Notes under the pieces: generated by a model
What the model was told of the DNA's origin: nothing
Databases searched by the model: none
The model's input: the letters and a program-made list of their open reading frames with translations, nothing else
Position numbers and translations under genes: made by a program
Origin: Modicisalibacter sp033446685
Lineage (GTDB): Bacteria > Pseudomonadota > Gammaproteobacteria > Pseudomonadales > Halomonadaceae
Assembly (NCBI RefSeq): GCF_033446685.1
Contig: NZ_JAWQLY010000013.1
Span: 1-64,000 of the forward strand
DNA length: 64,000 nucleotides
Reading direction: 5' to 3'
Shown here: one piece after another, positions 26,941 through 36,343 of the stretch
Position numbering within the stretch: the first letter of the stretch is position 1
Layout of the letters: each line of letters starts with the position of its first letter

Positions 26941-27915
26941 ATGCTCGATATGGATGTCCGTGTGCTGTCGCAAGCCCTCGACTGGGCCCGCGACGGCCAT
27001 ACCCTCTGGCTGTGTACGGTAATCTCGACCTATGGTTCCTCGCCGCGTGCGCCGGGCTCGATGCTCATCGCGCGCGGTGACGGCGGCTATCTGGGGTCGC
27101 TGTCGGGCGGCTGCGTCGAGGAGACGTTCATCGAGCAGTTGCAGGCCGGCGCCTTCGACGCGCCCGCCACGATCCATCGTTATGGCGACAGCACCGAGGA
27201 GGGCGCGCGGCTCGCCCTGCCCTGCGGCGGCGTGCTCGAGGTGCTCATCGAGCGCCGCGCGCCGACCGCCGAGTGGCTCGCCCATCTACAGGCGCTGCGC
27301 GACGCACTGCTCGGCCGGCGCAAGCTGATACGTCGCGTCGCGCTCGACGTCGGCGCCTGTCGGCTGGACGACGACGATGGCCGCAGCGGCGCGCGCGTGT
27401 CGCACCAGGCCGGGGGCGTGTCGATCCGCGTGGGCCCGGTGGTACGCTTGATACTCGCCGGTATCTCGCCGGTGGCCGAGGCCTGCGCCCGCTTTGCGCG
27501 CGAACTGGGCTACGAAGTGATCGTCTGCGATCCACGCGAGGAGGACTGTCGGGAATTCGCCGTCGAGGGTGTGACGGTCGAGCCGACACTGCCCTCGCTG
27601 TTCATCGCCAAGGGCGCCTGCCATGAAGCCACCGCGGTACTCGCGCTGACCCACGACCCGCGCATCGACGACTTAGCGATGATCGAGGCGGTGCGTACCG
27701 AAGCCTTTTATATCGGCGTGATGGGCTCGCGCAAGACCTCGGACGACCGGGCGACGCGGCTGGCGCGTTCCGGCGGACTGAGCGACGCGGACCTGGCACG
27801 CATCCATATGCCGATCGGTCTCGATCTGGGCAGCAAGACTCCCGCCGAGATCGCCCTGGCCACGATCGCCGACGTGATGAGGGTCCACCATGGCCGAGCT
27901 CGTGACACCCGCTGA
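26941..27915 (+). CDS. xdhC: XdhC-family molybdenum-enzyme maturation factor
   Basis: A 324-residue XdhC/CoxI protein. The N-terminal XdhC domain has VISTYGSSPRAPGSMLIARG and GSLSGGCVEETFIEQL. The C-terminal Rossmann domain begins LILAGISPVAEACARFARELG and ends with THDPRIDDLAMIEAV and GVMGSRKT. XdhC-type proteins bind the molybdenum cofactor, help sulfurate it and insert it into xanthine-oxidase-family enzymes. It overlaps the mocA-like gene by 26 bases. The obvious client is PaoABC at 13-16.8 kb, although an efflux pump and a TRAP system lie between. An internal ATG at 26950 is a possible alternative start. Confidence 0.88.
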   Translation: MLDMDVRVLSQALDWARDGHTLWLCTVISTYGSSPRAPGSMLIARGDGGYLGSLSGGCVEETFIEQLQAGAFDAPATIHRYGDSTEEGARLALPCGGVLEVLIERRAPTAEWLAHLQALRDALLGRRKLIRRVALDVGACRLDDDDGRSGARVSHQAGGVSIRVGPVVRLILAGISPVAEACARFARELGYEVIVCDPREEDCREFAVEGVTVEPTLPSLFIAKGACHEATAVLALTHDPRIDDLAMIEAVRTEAFYIGVMGSRKTSDDRATRLARSGGLSDADLARIHMPIGLDLGSKTPAEIALATIADVMRVHHGRARDTR

Positions 27916-28486
27916 CAGCATTGCCGCCCTGGTGCTTGCCGCCGGCCAGTCGCGGCGCTTCGGCAGCGACAAGCGCCTGGCGGAATTGCCCGGTCGCGGC
28001 ACGCTGCTCGCCGCCACCCTGGCCACGCTGCGCCCGCACTTTCGCGACATTCATGTGGTCATCGGCAGCGATGACGATGCCGCCCTGCTGGGCATCTCCG
28101 CCGATATCGTCACCTTGAGAAATCCCGCCGCGCAGCACGGCATGGGGGCCAGCCTGGCCTTCGGCGTCGCCACGCTGATGAACGAAAGCCACATCCGTGC
28201 CGTCGCGGTGATGCTCGGCGACATGCCGTGGATACGCGACGCGACCTTCGTGGCGCTGGCCCAGCGGGCCGGCGAAGCGCTGATCGTGCGGCCGACCTTC
28301 CAGGGCGAAGGCGGCCATCCGGTGGTGTTCGGTCGGGAATTCTGGCCGGCCCTGTGTCAATTGAAAGGCGATAGCGGAGCGCGCCACATCCTGCTCGACA
28401 ACCCCGCGGCCTGCGTCGAGATCGCCACCGCCGACCCGGGCATCCTGAAGGACGTCGATGAGCCCGGCGCGCTCGGCCCCGGCTAG
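27890..28486 (+). CDS. mocA: molybdenum cofactor cytidylyltransferase (MocA-like)
   Basis: A 198-residue NTP-transferase. The nucleotide-binding signature LVLAAGQSRRFGSDKRLAEL and the metal-binding LGDMPWIRDATF are typical of MocA, which joins CMP to Mo-molybdopterin to make the cytosine dinucleotide form. That is the form used by PaoABC-type enzymes. It overlaps xdhC, so both are made together. MobA (GMP transfer) is the alternative, but association with xdhC and the LAAG-RFGS-DK pattern favour MocA. Confidence 0.82.
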   Translation: MAELVTPADSIAALVLAAGQSRRFGSDKRLAELPGRGTLLAATLATLRPHFRDIHVVIGSDDDAALLGISADIVTLRNPAAQHGMGASLAFGVATLMNESHIRAVAVMLGDMPWIRDATFVALAQRAGEALIVRPTFQGEGGHPVVFGREFWPALCQLKGDSGARHILLDNPAACVEIATADPGILKDVDEPGALGPG

Positions 28487-28505
28487 TGCGTGCGACCCAC
28501 CGGCG

Positions 28506-29051
28506 CTAGCCGGCCCGGGCCAGTTGCGCCGAGGTGGCCTCGGCGCCCATCGCCGTGGCCAGATCAAAGGCCGTCATCCCCTTGCTTTCGCGGGCGTTCC
28601 GGTCGGCGCCACTGGCCAACAGATAATCGACGATCTCGGTGTGGTTGAACATCGCCGCAAACATCAGCGCGGTCTTGCCGTCGGGCGACGAGCCGTCGAC
28701 CTCGGCACCGTTTTCCAACAGCAATCTGACCATCGCCAGATTGCCCTTGAAGGCGGCCCCGGCCAGCGGATTCTGGCCGTTGTCGTTACGCAGTTCCGGG
28801 TCGGCACCATGTTCGAGCAGCACGCGGGTGGTTTCGACGTGGCCGTGATAGCTGGCCAGCATCAGCAGGCTATCGCCCTTCTGGTTGCGCATGTTGGGCG
28901 GCAGGCCCTGCTCCAGCCAGTGGCGGAAGTTGTCGGTTTCTCCCGCGCGTGCGGCATTGAAGATCTGCGTGGCCAGGCGGATCGTCTCCTCGTCCGGCCC
29001 GCTATCCGGCGCCGACGATGCCTGTGCCGGTGCCTGCGGTTCGTTAGCCAT
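28506..29051 (-). CDS. ankyrin-repeat protein
   Basis: A 181-residue protein made of about four ankyrin repeats (residues ~50-175), for example GDSLLMLASYHGHVETTRVL and GQNPLAGAAFKGNLAMVRLL. The first ~35 residues are acidic and low complexity, with no signal peptide. It is a cytoplasmic protein-protein interaction module; the partner is unknown. Similar small ankyrin proteins are common in proteobacteria. The gene is convergent with mocA, 19 bases from its stop. Confidence 0.85.
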   Translation of the reverse strand: MANEPQAPAQASSAPDSGPDEETIRLATQIFNAARAGETDNFRHWLEQGLPPNMRNQKGDSLLMLASYHGHVETTRVLLEHGADPELRNDNGQNPLAGAAFKGNLAMVRLLLENGAEVDGSSPDGKTALMFAAMFNHTEIVDYLLASGADRNARESKGMTAFDLATAMGAEATSAQLARAG

Positions 29052-29190
29052 GAATCCCTCCGTTACTGGTCAGCCCCAAGCATACGACCGATACGCCCGC
29101 CTGGTGAGCTATCGGCTCGATGCAATCAGGCAATCACGCGCCTCGAGCGCCCGGGGCCATTCAGGCAAATGCGCCAGGCAAATACGGCAA

Positions 29191-29652
29191 TCAGCCGCCG
29201 AGAAAGGACGACATGGCCTTGTCGGCAATCATGCCGCAGGCCTTCTCGCCGACTTTCGTCTTGACGCTGCTGAGGTCGAAGGATTGCCCATCCTTGCCCT
29301 GCACCATCCCTTTCAGGCCCTGCTGGTAGTCTTGGTCATCGCTGTCCTTGTTGATGCCCAGCTTGTTCATCAGCTTGTCCTTGGCGGTGTCGCTGGCCTT
29401 GGCCGAGTAGCCGTTTTCCTGGCAGAAACTCAGCACGCCCGCCGCATTCTTCATGTTGGCCAGGCTGAACGAGCCACCGGACAGGGCGCTCAGCATCGAA
29501 CCGCCCGAGCCGCCCTGGGACTCGGCAACGCTCGAGGCCATGCTACCGGCTTTTTCTTTGAGGCTGTCGCTACTGGCGACCTGGGCCTGGCCCAGCGTGG
29601 CAAGGCCGATGGCGGCTGCCGCGAGGACCGTGCGTGCATTATGCAATTGCAT
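29191..29652 (-). CDS. DUF2501 secreted protein (YjjA-like)
   Basis: A 153-residue protein of the DUF2501 family, function unknown. A signal peptide covers residues ~1-22 (MQLHNARTVLAAAAIGLATL). The mature part holds the family's core: NAAGVLSFCQENGYSAK, DKLMNKLGI and GEKACGMIADKAMSSFLGG, with two cysteines that may form a disulfide. The chosen ATG at 29652 has AAGGAG upstream. It is probably periplasmic. Confidence 0.85.
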   Translation of the reverse strand: MQLHNARTVLAAAAIGLATLGQAQVASSDSLKEKAGSMASSVAESQGGSGGSMLSALSGGSFSLANMKNAAGVLSFCQENGYSAKASDTAKDKLMNKLGINKDSDDQDYQQGLKGMVQGKDGQSFDLSSVKTKVGEKACGMIADKAMSSFLGG

Positions 29653-29762
29653 GGGATCGAACTCCTTTCGATGGGGGTGGGCGCCTCGGCGCATCCTCAG
29701 ACTAGCAGTTCATTGGCACGACCAAGACCTCCGCATCGAAGATATTCTGCGGCTTGCGTTCA

Positions 29763-29793
29763 CAAAAACGCCTCCGGCGGTTGGCGGAGGCGT
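29763..29793 (-). terminator. rho-independent terminator after yghZ
   Basis: On the minus strand the 9-bp stem ACGCCTCCG/CGGAGGCGT has an 8-base loop and is followed by TTTTTGTG. It lies 67 bases after the yghZ stop. Confidence 0.8.
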
Positions 29794-29859
29794 CTCATCC
29801 AGAATGGTGGATAACGATTCGGGTCGGTGGCTGTTCCAACTACTTTACGTCTATCGGGT

Positions 29860-30888
29860 CTAGCGCTCCGCCGAGGCCGCCCATAGATTGACGCCTCCTT
29901 CCGCGGCGTAACGGTCGATCTCGGCCAGCTCGTCGTCGCTGAAATCGAGACACTGGAGCGCGCCGACGCAATCGACGACCTGTTGCGGGCGGCTCGCGCC
30001 GATCAGCGCCGAGGCCACCTGGGGCTTGCGCAGCACCCAGGCCAGCGCCATCTGCGCCAGGTTCTGGCCGCGCCGCTCGGCGATCGCGTTCAGCGCGCGC
30101 ACCCGCTCCAGGTTGTCCGCCGAGAGGTGCGCTTCGCGCAGTGCGCCGCCCTGGGCCAGGCGGCTGTCTTCGGGCACGCCCTTCAGGTACTTGCCGGTCA
30201 ATATGCCCTGGGCCAGCGGCGAGAAAGCGATCGCGCCCACCTCCAGTTCATCGAGGGTATCGAGCAGGCCGTCGTCCTCGACCCAGCGGTTGATCATCGA
30301 ATAGCTCGGCTGATGGATCAGGCACGGCGTGCCGAGCTCGCGCAGGATCGCCACGGCCTCGCGGGTGCGCTGGGCGTTGTAGGAGGAGATGCCCACGTAC
30401 AGCGCCTTGCCCTGGCGCACCGCGCTGTCCAGTGCACCCATGGTCTCCTCGAGCGGTGTCTCGGGGTCGAAGCGGTGCGAGTAGAAGATGTCGACGTAGT
30501 CGACGTCCAGGCGCTTGAGACTCTGGTCGAGGCTCGCCGTCAGGTACTTGCGGCTGCTCCAGTCGCCGTAGGGCCCCGGCCACATGGTGTAGCCCGCCTT
30601 GGTAGAGATCAGCAGCTCGTCGCGATGGCCGGCGAAATCCGTCTTGAGGATACGCCCGAACAACTCCTCGGCGCTGCCCGGCGGCGGCCCGTAATTGTTG
30701 GCCAGGTCGAAGTGGGTGATGCCGTGATCGAACGCGGTGCGGCAGATCTCGCGGGCGTTGTCGTGGTGGGCGTTGTCGCCGAAGTTGTGCCACAGCCCCA
30801 GCGACAGCGCCGGCAGCTTCAGGCCGCTGCGTCCGCAACGGTTGTAGTGCATGTGTTCGTAGCGAGAATCCGCGGGAGCATAGCTCAT
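29860..30888 (-). CDS. yghZ: aldo/keto reductase, L-glyceraldehyde 3-phosphate reductase type (YghZ)
   Basis: A 342-residue NADPH-dependent aldo/keto reductase of the YghZ/Gpr group, which reduces L-glyceraldehyde 3-phosphate and other aldehydes. The catalytic residues of the fold appear as FDLANNYGPPPGSAEE (Asp, Tyr), ISTKAGYTMWPGPYGDWSSR (Lys) and IFYSHRFDPETPLEETMGAL (His). The start at 30888 is preceded by AAAAGGA. It is monocistronic with a terminator at 29763-29793. Confidence 0.9.
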   Translation of the reverse strand: MSYAPADSRYEHMHYNRCGRSGLKLPALSLGLWHNFGDNAHHDNAREICRTAFDHGITHFDLANNYGPPPGSAEELFGRILKTDFAGHRDELLISTKAGYTMWPGPYGDWSSRKYLTASLDQSLKRLDVDYVDIFYSHRFDPETPLEETMGALDSAVRQGKALYVGISSYNAQRTREAVAILRELGTPCLIHQPSYSMINRWVEDDGLLDTLDELEVGAIAFSPLAQGILTGKYLKGVPEDSRLAQGGALREAHLSADNLERVRALNAIAERRGQNLAQMALAWVLRKPQVASALIGASRPQQVVDCVGALQCLDFSDDELAEIDRYAAEGGVNLWAASAER

Positions 30889-30990
30889 ACCGTTGTCCTT
30901 TTATGTCCAGAGATCGTCGTGTAACAGGCTAAGGGTCTGGTACTCACAGAGCCACTACACCGCCTGGCCTGCACACCAGCACGGCGCACT

Positions 30991-31686
30991 TCAGCAGCCG
31001 AGTTGCTCGGCCAACGCGATGATCGACCCAGCATGCCGGTCGTTGGCCGACGATCCGGCAATATCCTTGGGATTGGCAGCACCGAACTCATTCGGACGCT
31101 CGATGTACGCCGTCTTGAGACCATAAGAGCGTGCGCTGTCGAGATCGTCCTGGTGCGCCGCAACCATCATTACCGCCTCGGCCGGCACATCGAAGACCCG
31201 CGCCACACCCAGATAGGTATCGGGATGCGGCTTGTACTGGCGAAACACTTCCGCCGAGAGGAGACAGTCCCACGCCAGCCCGACGCGTTTGGCCATGTTG
31301 GCGAGTAGCCCCAGATTGCCATTGGACAGCGTGCAAATCATGAAGCGCTGCTTGAGCCGCGACAGCCCCTCGACGGCGTCCGGCCACGGCTCCAGGCGAT
31401 GCCATACGCGGTTGAGGTTGCGCTTCTGAGACTCCGTCAGCAAGGTGATGCCGAACTGCACCAGCACATCATCGAGGATACCCCGATGCAGGTCGTCGAT
31501 CAGCGTCCAGCCCAGCTCACCAGACATCACCCGCTGCATCGCCGGCCGATAGCCGGCGCGCCACGCCAATGCGAACTCGCCGCCATCGACGCCCAGGTTT
31601 AGCGCCTCGACTTCGCGAGCGATCGAGCCATGCCAGTCGACGACGGTACCGAACACATCGAAAGCGAGAATCTCGACTTCCTGCAT
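30991..31686 (-). CDS. type II haloacid dehalogenase (HAD superfamily)
   Basis: A 231-residue HAD hydrolase of the L-2-haloacid dehalogenase subgroup. The motifs are the nucleophile in LAFDVFGTVVDWHGSI, the serine motif ICTLSNGN, the lysine region FRQYKPHPDTYLGVA and the acidic motif MVAAHQDDLDSARSYGLKTA. It would hydrolyse 2-haloacids or phosphorylated compounds. Many annotated members have no known physiological substrate. The ATG at 31686 has GGGAGA upstream. Confidence 0.87.
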   Translation of the reverse strand: MQEVEILAFDVFGTVVDWHGSIAREVEALNLGVDGGEFALAWRAGYRPAMQRVMSGELGWTLIDDLHRGILDDVLVQFGITLLTESQKRNLNRVWHRLEPWPDAVEGLSRLKQRFMICTLSNGNLGLLANMAKRVGLAWDCLLSAEVFRQYKPHPDTYLGVARVFDVPAEAVMMVAAHQDDLDSARSYGLKTAYIERPNEFGAANPKDIAGSSANDRHAGSIIALAEQLGC

Positions 31687-31765
31687 TAGCTGTCTCCCTG
31701 GGGCTACTGCCCTTCATCATCGGTCGCCTATTGCCACGCGAAGTCCTGGCCTTTCCTACGATATC

Positions 31766-34576
31766 TCAGTGCGCCTCGTCCCAGTTGGCACCCGATTCGG
31801 CCTCGACGATCAGCGGCACCTTGAGTTCGGCGGCGTCCTGCATGCGCTGCTTGACGATGCCGATGAAGTCGTCGACCTGCGATTCCCTGACCTCGAAGAC
31901 CAGCTCGTCGTGGACCTGCATGACCATCCAGGCGTCGAAATCGCTCTCGCCGCCGGCCGGCGACAGCCAACCGTCGACGTCGATCATCGCGCGCTTGATG
32001 ATGTCGGCGGCGGTGCCCTGCATCGGGGCGTTGATGGCGGTGCGCTCGGCGGCCTGACGGCGGGCATGCTGGCGCGAATTGATTTCGGGCAGGTAGAGCC
32101 GGCGACCGAACACCGTCTCGACGAAGCCGTCGTCGGCGGCCTGAGCGCGGATGTTGTCCATGAAGCGCGCGACACCGGGATAACGCTCGAAATAGCGTTC
32201 GATGTAGACCTTGGCCTGCTTGGCTTCGATGTGTAGCTGCTTGGAAAGCCCCCAGGCGCTCATGCCATAGATTAGCCCGAAGTTGATCGCCTTGGCACTG
32301 CGACGCTGATCCGGCGTGACCTTGTCCAGCGCCACGCCGAAGACCTCGGCGGCGGTGGCGGTGTGGATGTCGCGCTCTTCCTCGAAGGCCTCGAGCAGCC
32401 CCTTGTCCTCGGAGAGGTGCGCCATGATGCGCAGCTCGATCTGCGAGTAGTCGGCGGCGACGATGCGATAGCCCGGCCGGGCAACGAACGCCTGGCGGAT
32501 CTTGCGTCCCTCCTCGGTGCGGATGGGAATGTTCTGCAGGTTGGGATCGGACGACGACAGCCGCCCGGTAGCGGTCACCGCCTGATGGTAGCTGGTGTGG
32601 ATGCGCCCGGTGGCCTGGTTGATCAGCAGCGGCAGCTTGTCGGTGTAGGTCGACTTGAGCTTGGTCAGCCCGCGGTGCTGCATGATTACCTTGGGCAGCG
32701 GGTAGTCCAGCGCCAGCTCCTCGAGCACCGCCTCGGCGGTGGACGGCGCGCCCTTGGGGGTCTTCTTGAGCACCGGAATCTTCTGCTCTTCGAACAGGAT
32801 GTCGCAGAGTTGCTTGGGCGAGCCGAGGTTGAACTCGCGTCCGGCGATCTCGAAGGCGTCCTTCTCGATCTCGCGGATGCGCGTCTCGAGCGCCTGGCTC
32901 TGGGCGTGCAGCAGGCTCACGTCGAGCGCCACGCCGGTGCGTTCCATGCGCGAGAGCACCGGAATCATCGGTCGCTCGAGCCTATCGAGCACCTCGGCGA
33001 GGCGACCCTGGGCCTCGATGCGCGGGCGCAGTTCATGATGCAGCCGCAGGGTGACGTCGACGTCCTCGCAGGCGTAGGGCACCGCCTGCTCCAGGGCGAC
33101 CTGGTTGAAGGTCAGCTGCTTGGCGCCCTTGCCGGCGACCTCCTCGAAGCTGATGGTCTTCTCGCCGAGGTACTTGAGCGCCAGCGAGTCCATGTCGTGG
33201 CGAGTCGCGGTGGAGTTGAGCACGTAGGATTCGAGCATGGTGTCGGTCAGCGTGCCGGCCACGCGGATGCCGTAGCGCGCCAGCACCGAGATGTCGTACT
33301 TGAGATTCTGACCGATCTTGCCCTTGGCGGGGTCTTCCAGCAGCGGCTTGAGCGCAGCGAGCACGGCGTCGCGGTCGAGCTGCGCGGGGGCATCGATATA
33401 GTCGTGGCCGACCGGGATGTAAGCCGCCTCGCCGGGTTCGAGCGCCAGGCCGATGCCGACGATCTCGGCGTCCATGTAGTTGAGGCTGTTGGTCTCGAGA
33501 TCGAAGCAGAACGCCTGTGCGGCGGCGAGGCGCTTGAGCCAGACGTCCAGGTCGGCCTGCTCGAACAGCGTGTAGTCCTCGCGGGCCGGCTTGGCCAGGG
33601 TCACGTCCTCGTCGAGCTCGCTGCCGACCGTTGAGTCGCCCGCCACAGCGCTGCCGGACGGAGCGCCGCCCGACACGTCGTCGACGCCCTCGTCGCGGCC
33701 GGCCAGCAATTCGCCGAGCCAGGCCTTGAACTCGAGCTCGCGATACAGCCGGGTCAGCGCCTCGCGATCGGGATGGGCGATGTCCAGGTCGTCGAGGTCC
33801 ACCGGCAACGCGCAGTCGGTCTTGATGGTCGCCAGTTGGTAGGACAGGAATGCCTGCTCGCGATTGGCCTCAAGCTTCTTGTCGAGCGTCTTGGCGCCGC
33901 GAAAGCTCAGCGCCTTGATCGACTTGAGGTTGGCGTAGACGCCGTCGAGCCCGCCCTCGATGCCCTGCAGCAGGCCCAGCGCGGTCTTCTCGCCGACCCC
34001 GGGCACGCCGGGGATGTTGTCGACCTTGTCGCCCATCAGCGCCAGGAAGTCGATGATCCGCTCCGGCGGCAGGCCGAACTTGGCCTCGACGCCGGCGGCG
34101 TCGAGGGTCTCGTTCTTCATGGTGTTGACCAGCGTGATGTGCGCATTGACCAGCTGCGCCATGTCCTTGTCGCCGGTGGAGATCACCGCATCGCGGCCGG
34201 CCTCGGTGGCGTGGCGCGCCAGCGTGCCGATCACGTCGTCGGCCTCGACCCCCTCGATGCACAGAAGCGGCAGGCCGAGGGCGCGGATGCAGGCGTGCAG
34301 CGGTTCGACCTGGCTGCGCAGGTCGTCGGGCATCGGCGGTCGCTGGGCCTTGTACTGCTCGAACAGTTCGTCGCGGAAGGTCTTGCCCTTGGCGTCGAAG
34401 ACCACCGCCATGGGACTCTGCGGATATTGCCGGATCAGGCTCTTGATCATGCTGATCACGCCCTTGACCGCCCCGGTCGGCTGGCCGGTCGAAGTGGTCA
34501 ACGGCGGCAGCGCATGAAAGGCGCGATACAGATAGGAGGAGCCATCGACGAGGACGATGGGCGGCGTGTCGGCCAT
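31766..34576 (-). CDS. polA: DNA polymerase I
   Basis: A 936-residue family A polymerase with all three domains. The 5'-3' exonuclease is at ~1-300 (VDGSSYLYRAFHALPPL; LMGDKVDNIPGVPGVGEKTA). The 3'-5' exonuclease is at ~330-520; its metal residues are present (CFDLETNSLNYMDAEIVG), so proofreading should work. The polymerase domain has motif A VAADYSQIELRIMAHLSED and motif C MQVHDELVFEV. It repairs DNA and removes RNA primers. Between ~300 and 335 is an acidic serine/glycine-rich linker longer than in E. coli. Divergent DUF2782-thrB is a common neighbour in this group. Confidence 0.96.
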   Translation of the reverse strand: MADTPPIVLVDGSSYLYRAFHALPPLTTSTGQPTGAVKGVISMIKSLIRQYPQSPMAVVFDAKGKTFRDELFEQYKAQRPPMPDDLRSQVEPLHACIRALGLPLLCIEGVEADDVIGTLARHATEAGRDAVISTGDKDMAQLVNAHITLVNTMKNETLDAAGVEAKFGLPPERIIDFLALMGDKVDNIPGVPGVGEKTALGLLQGIEGGLDGVYANLKSIKALSFRGAKTLDKKLEANREQAFLSYQLATIKTDCALPVDLDDLDIAHPDREALTRLYRELEFKAWLGELLAGRDEGVDDVSGGAPSGSAVAGDSTVGSELDEDVTLAKPAREDYTLFEQADLDVWLKRLAAAQAFCFDLETNSLNYMDAEIVGIGLALEPGEAAYIPVGHDYIDAPAQLDRDAVLAALKPLLEDPAKGKIGQNLKYDISVLARYGIRVAGTLTDTMLESYVLNSTATRHDMDSLALKYLGEKTISFEEVAGKGAKQLTFNQVALEQAVPYACEDVDVTLRLHHELRPRIEAQGRLAEVLDRLERPMIPVLSRMERTGVALDVSLLHAQSQALETRIREIEKDAFEIAGREFNLGSPKQLCDILFEEQKIPVLKKTPKGAPSTAEAVLEELALDYPLPKVIMQHRGLTKLKSTYTDKLPLLINQATGRIHTSYHQAVTATGRLSSSDPNLQNIPIRTEEGRKIRQAFVARPGYRIVAADYSQIELRIMAHLSEDKGLLEAFEEERDIHTATAAEVFGVALDKVTPDQRRSAKAINFGLIYGMSAWGLSKQLHIEAKQAKVYIERYFERYPGVARFMDNIRAQAADDGFVETVFGRRLYLPEINSRQHARRQAAERTAINAPMQGTAADIIKRAMIDVDGWLSPAGGESDFDAWMVMQVHDELVFEVRESQVDDFIGIVKQRMQDAAELKVPLIVEAESGANWDEAH

Positions 34577-34785
34577 GGGTGGAGCACCTCAGCGATTAGC
34601 GATCGATGCGTCCATGATACGCAAGCCGCCCCGGGGCGTCAGGCATCCGGGCGGAATCCCGTCTCGAGCCGGCCCCGGGGGCGTTGCGTCATGGCGGCCA
34701 AACCCTAAAGTCAGTGCATGCCAGGACCCTTATGCATACACTGCGGGTATCGCTTAGAGGCGTTTCCCCAAGCCTGGAGGTTGCC

Positions 34786-35082
34786 ATGAAATTACCCCAC
34801 CTGATTCCCGCCACGCTGGTCGCGCTCGGCCTGTTGGCCGGCCTGGCGCCGCCGGTGCTGGCCCAGGACTCGGATGAGTCGGTAACGCCGGATATCACCG
34901 TGCGCCAGGAGGAAGACCGTACGATCCGCGAGTACCGCATCAACGGCCAACTCTACGCCATCGAGATCAAGCCCAAGGTCGGGCCGTCGTACTACCTGGT
35001 CGACGATAACGGCGACGGCGATTTCCGGCGCAGCGACAACGAGCGGGTGGTGCCGCCGCAGTGGGTGCTGATCTCCTGGTGA
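34786..35082 (+). CDS. DUF2782 small exported protein
   Basis: A 98-residue protein of the DUF2782 family. The signal peptide runs to residue ~26 (MKLPHLIPATLVALGLLAGL). The mature domain contains ITVRQEEDRTIREYRINGQL and YAIEIKPKVGPSYYLVDDNG, as in homologues beside polA and thrB in pseudomonads. It is periplasmic with unknown function. The ATG at 34786 follows GGAGG. Confidence 0.85.
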   Translation: MKLPHLIPATLVALGLLAGLAPPVLAQDSDESVTPDITVRQEEDRTIREYRINGQLYAIEIKPKVGPSYYLVDDNGDGDFRRSDNERVVPPQWVLISW

Positions 35083-35239
35083 GCCGCTCGGGCGCCAACG
35101 CCGCTGGCCGCCATCGGTCGTTATCACTGCAAGGTCGGCCGTCGACTCGCTACAATAGCCCGCTTGGATAAGCCAGGAGCCCTCCTCAGTATCAAACTGA
35201 CAGGCGCCTGGTCCGCTTGGACACCAGGGCGAGAACACC

Positions 35240-36190
35240 ATGGCTGTATTCACTCCGCTCGACGACGCCCAGATCGCGAGCTTTCTCGAGCGCTTCGACG
35301 CCGGCCGGCTGGTCGCTTGCGAAGGCGTCGCCAGCGGCACCGAGAACTCCACCTTCTTCGTCACCACCGACCGACACGAGTTGGTGCTGACGCTGTTCGA
35401 GCAGGGCGAGCACGATGAACTGCCGTTCTTCGTCGACCTGCTCGACTATCTCGACGAGCATCGTCTGCCGGTCCCCGGTCCGCTGCACGACCGCCAGGGC
35501 GTGGCGCTGCAGAGCCTCGCCGACAAGCCGGCACTGCTGTTCCCGCGCTTGCCCGGCAAGCACCCCGAGTCGCCGAATCTCGCCCAGTGTCGCGCGCTCG
35601 GCGATGCGCTGGGACGCATGCACAAGGTCGGTCAGCACTTCGACGGCCATCGCCCCAACCCGCGCGACCTGAACTGGCTGCTGGCCAGCCACCATAAGGT
35701 CTACGCGTACCTCACGCCCGGCGACCAGGCGCTGATGGGCGACGAGATCGACAGCTATCAGAGCGCCTTCGGCGATCCCGACCTGCTGCCCAAGGGCGCC
35801 ATCCACGGCGACCTGTTCCGCGACAACACCCTGTTCGACGGCGACCGGCTTGGCGGGATCATCGATTTCTACAATGGCTGCAGCGGCGATCTACTTTTCG
35901 ACCTGGCGATCGTCGTCAACGACTGGGCCAGCGACGCGCGCGGCCATCTCGAGCCGGCACGCCACGACGCGCTGCTCGGCGCCTACCTCAAGCGTCGTCC
36001 GCTGAGCGACGCCGAGCGGGCGCTGTGGCCGATGATGCTGCGCATGACCGCGCTGCGCTACTGGCTCTCGCGGCTGCTGGTGATCTACGTCGATCCGCCG
36101 GCCCACGAACTGACACCTCACGATCCGGAGCGCTTCCGCAGCATTCTCAAGGCACGCATCGCCGCGGATGCCTTGCCCCTTCCGGCGTGA
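35240..36190 (+). CDS. thrB: homoserine kinase (aminoglycoside-phosphotransferase type)
   Basis: A 316-residue homoserine kinase of the APH-fold type used by pseudomonads and relatives, which phosphorylates homoserine on the way to threonine. The nucleotide region is GVASGTENSTFFVTT. The catalytic loop is AIHGDLFRDNTLF (HGDLxxxN) and the metal-binding motif is GIIDFYNGCSGDLLFDLAI. The ATG is at 35240; a TACAAT -10 box is visible at 35151-35156. The 157-base gap from DUF2782 suggests its own promoter. Confidence 0.9.
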   Translation: MAVFTPLDDAQIASFLERFDAGRLVACEGVASGTENSTFFVTTDRHELVLTLFEQGEHDELPFFVDLLDYLDEHRLPVPGPLHDRQGVALQSLADKPALLFPRLPGKHPESPNLAQCRALGDALGRMHKVGQHFDGHRPNPRDLNWLLASHHKVYAYLTPGDQALMGDEIDSYQSAFGDPDLLPKGAIHGDLFRDNTLFDGDRLGGIIDFYNGCSGDLLFDLAIVVNDWASDARGHLEPARHDALLGAYLKRRPLSDAERALWPMMLRMTALRYWLSRLLVIYVDPPAHELTPHDPERFRSILKARIAADALPLPA

Positions 36191-36343
36191 GCGCTGCTAT
36201 GCTCCACGGCACATCGACAAACGCACTTTCGCCACGCTGACAGCCCCGCCCGACGCCGGCATAATGCGCCACCGCCGGGCCGGGCGCACCAGCGCCGCCG
36301 CCATTCACGACGGCCCGTTCAGGCTCTTCAGGGAGACCGCCAC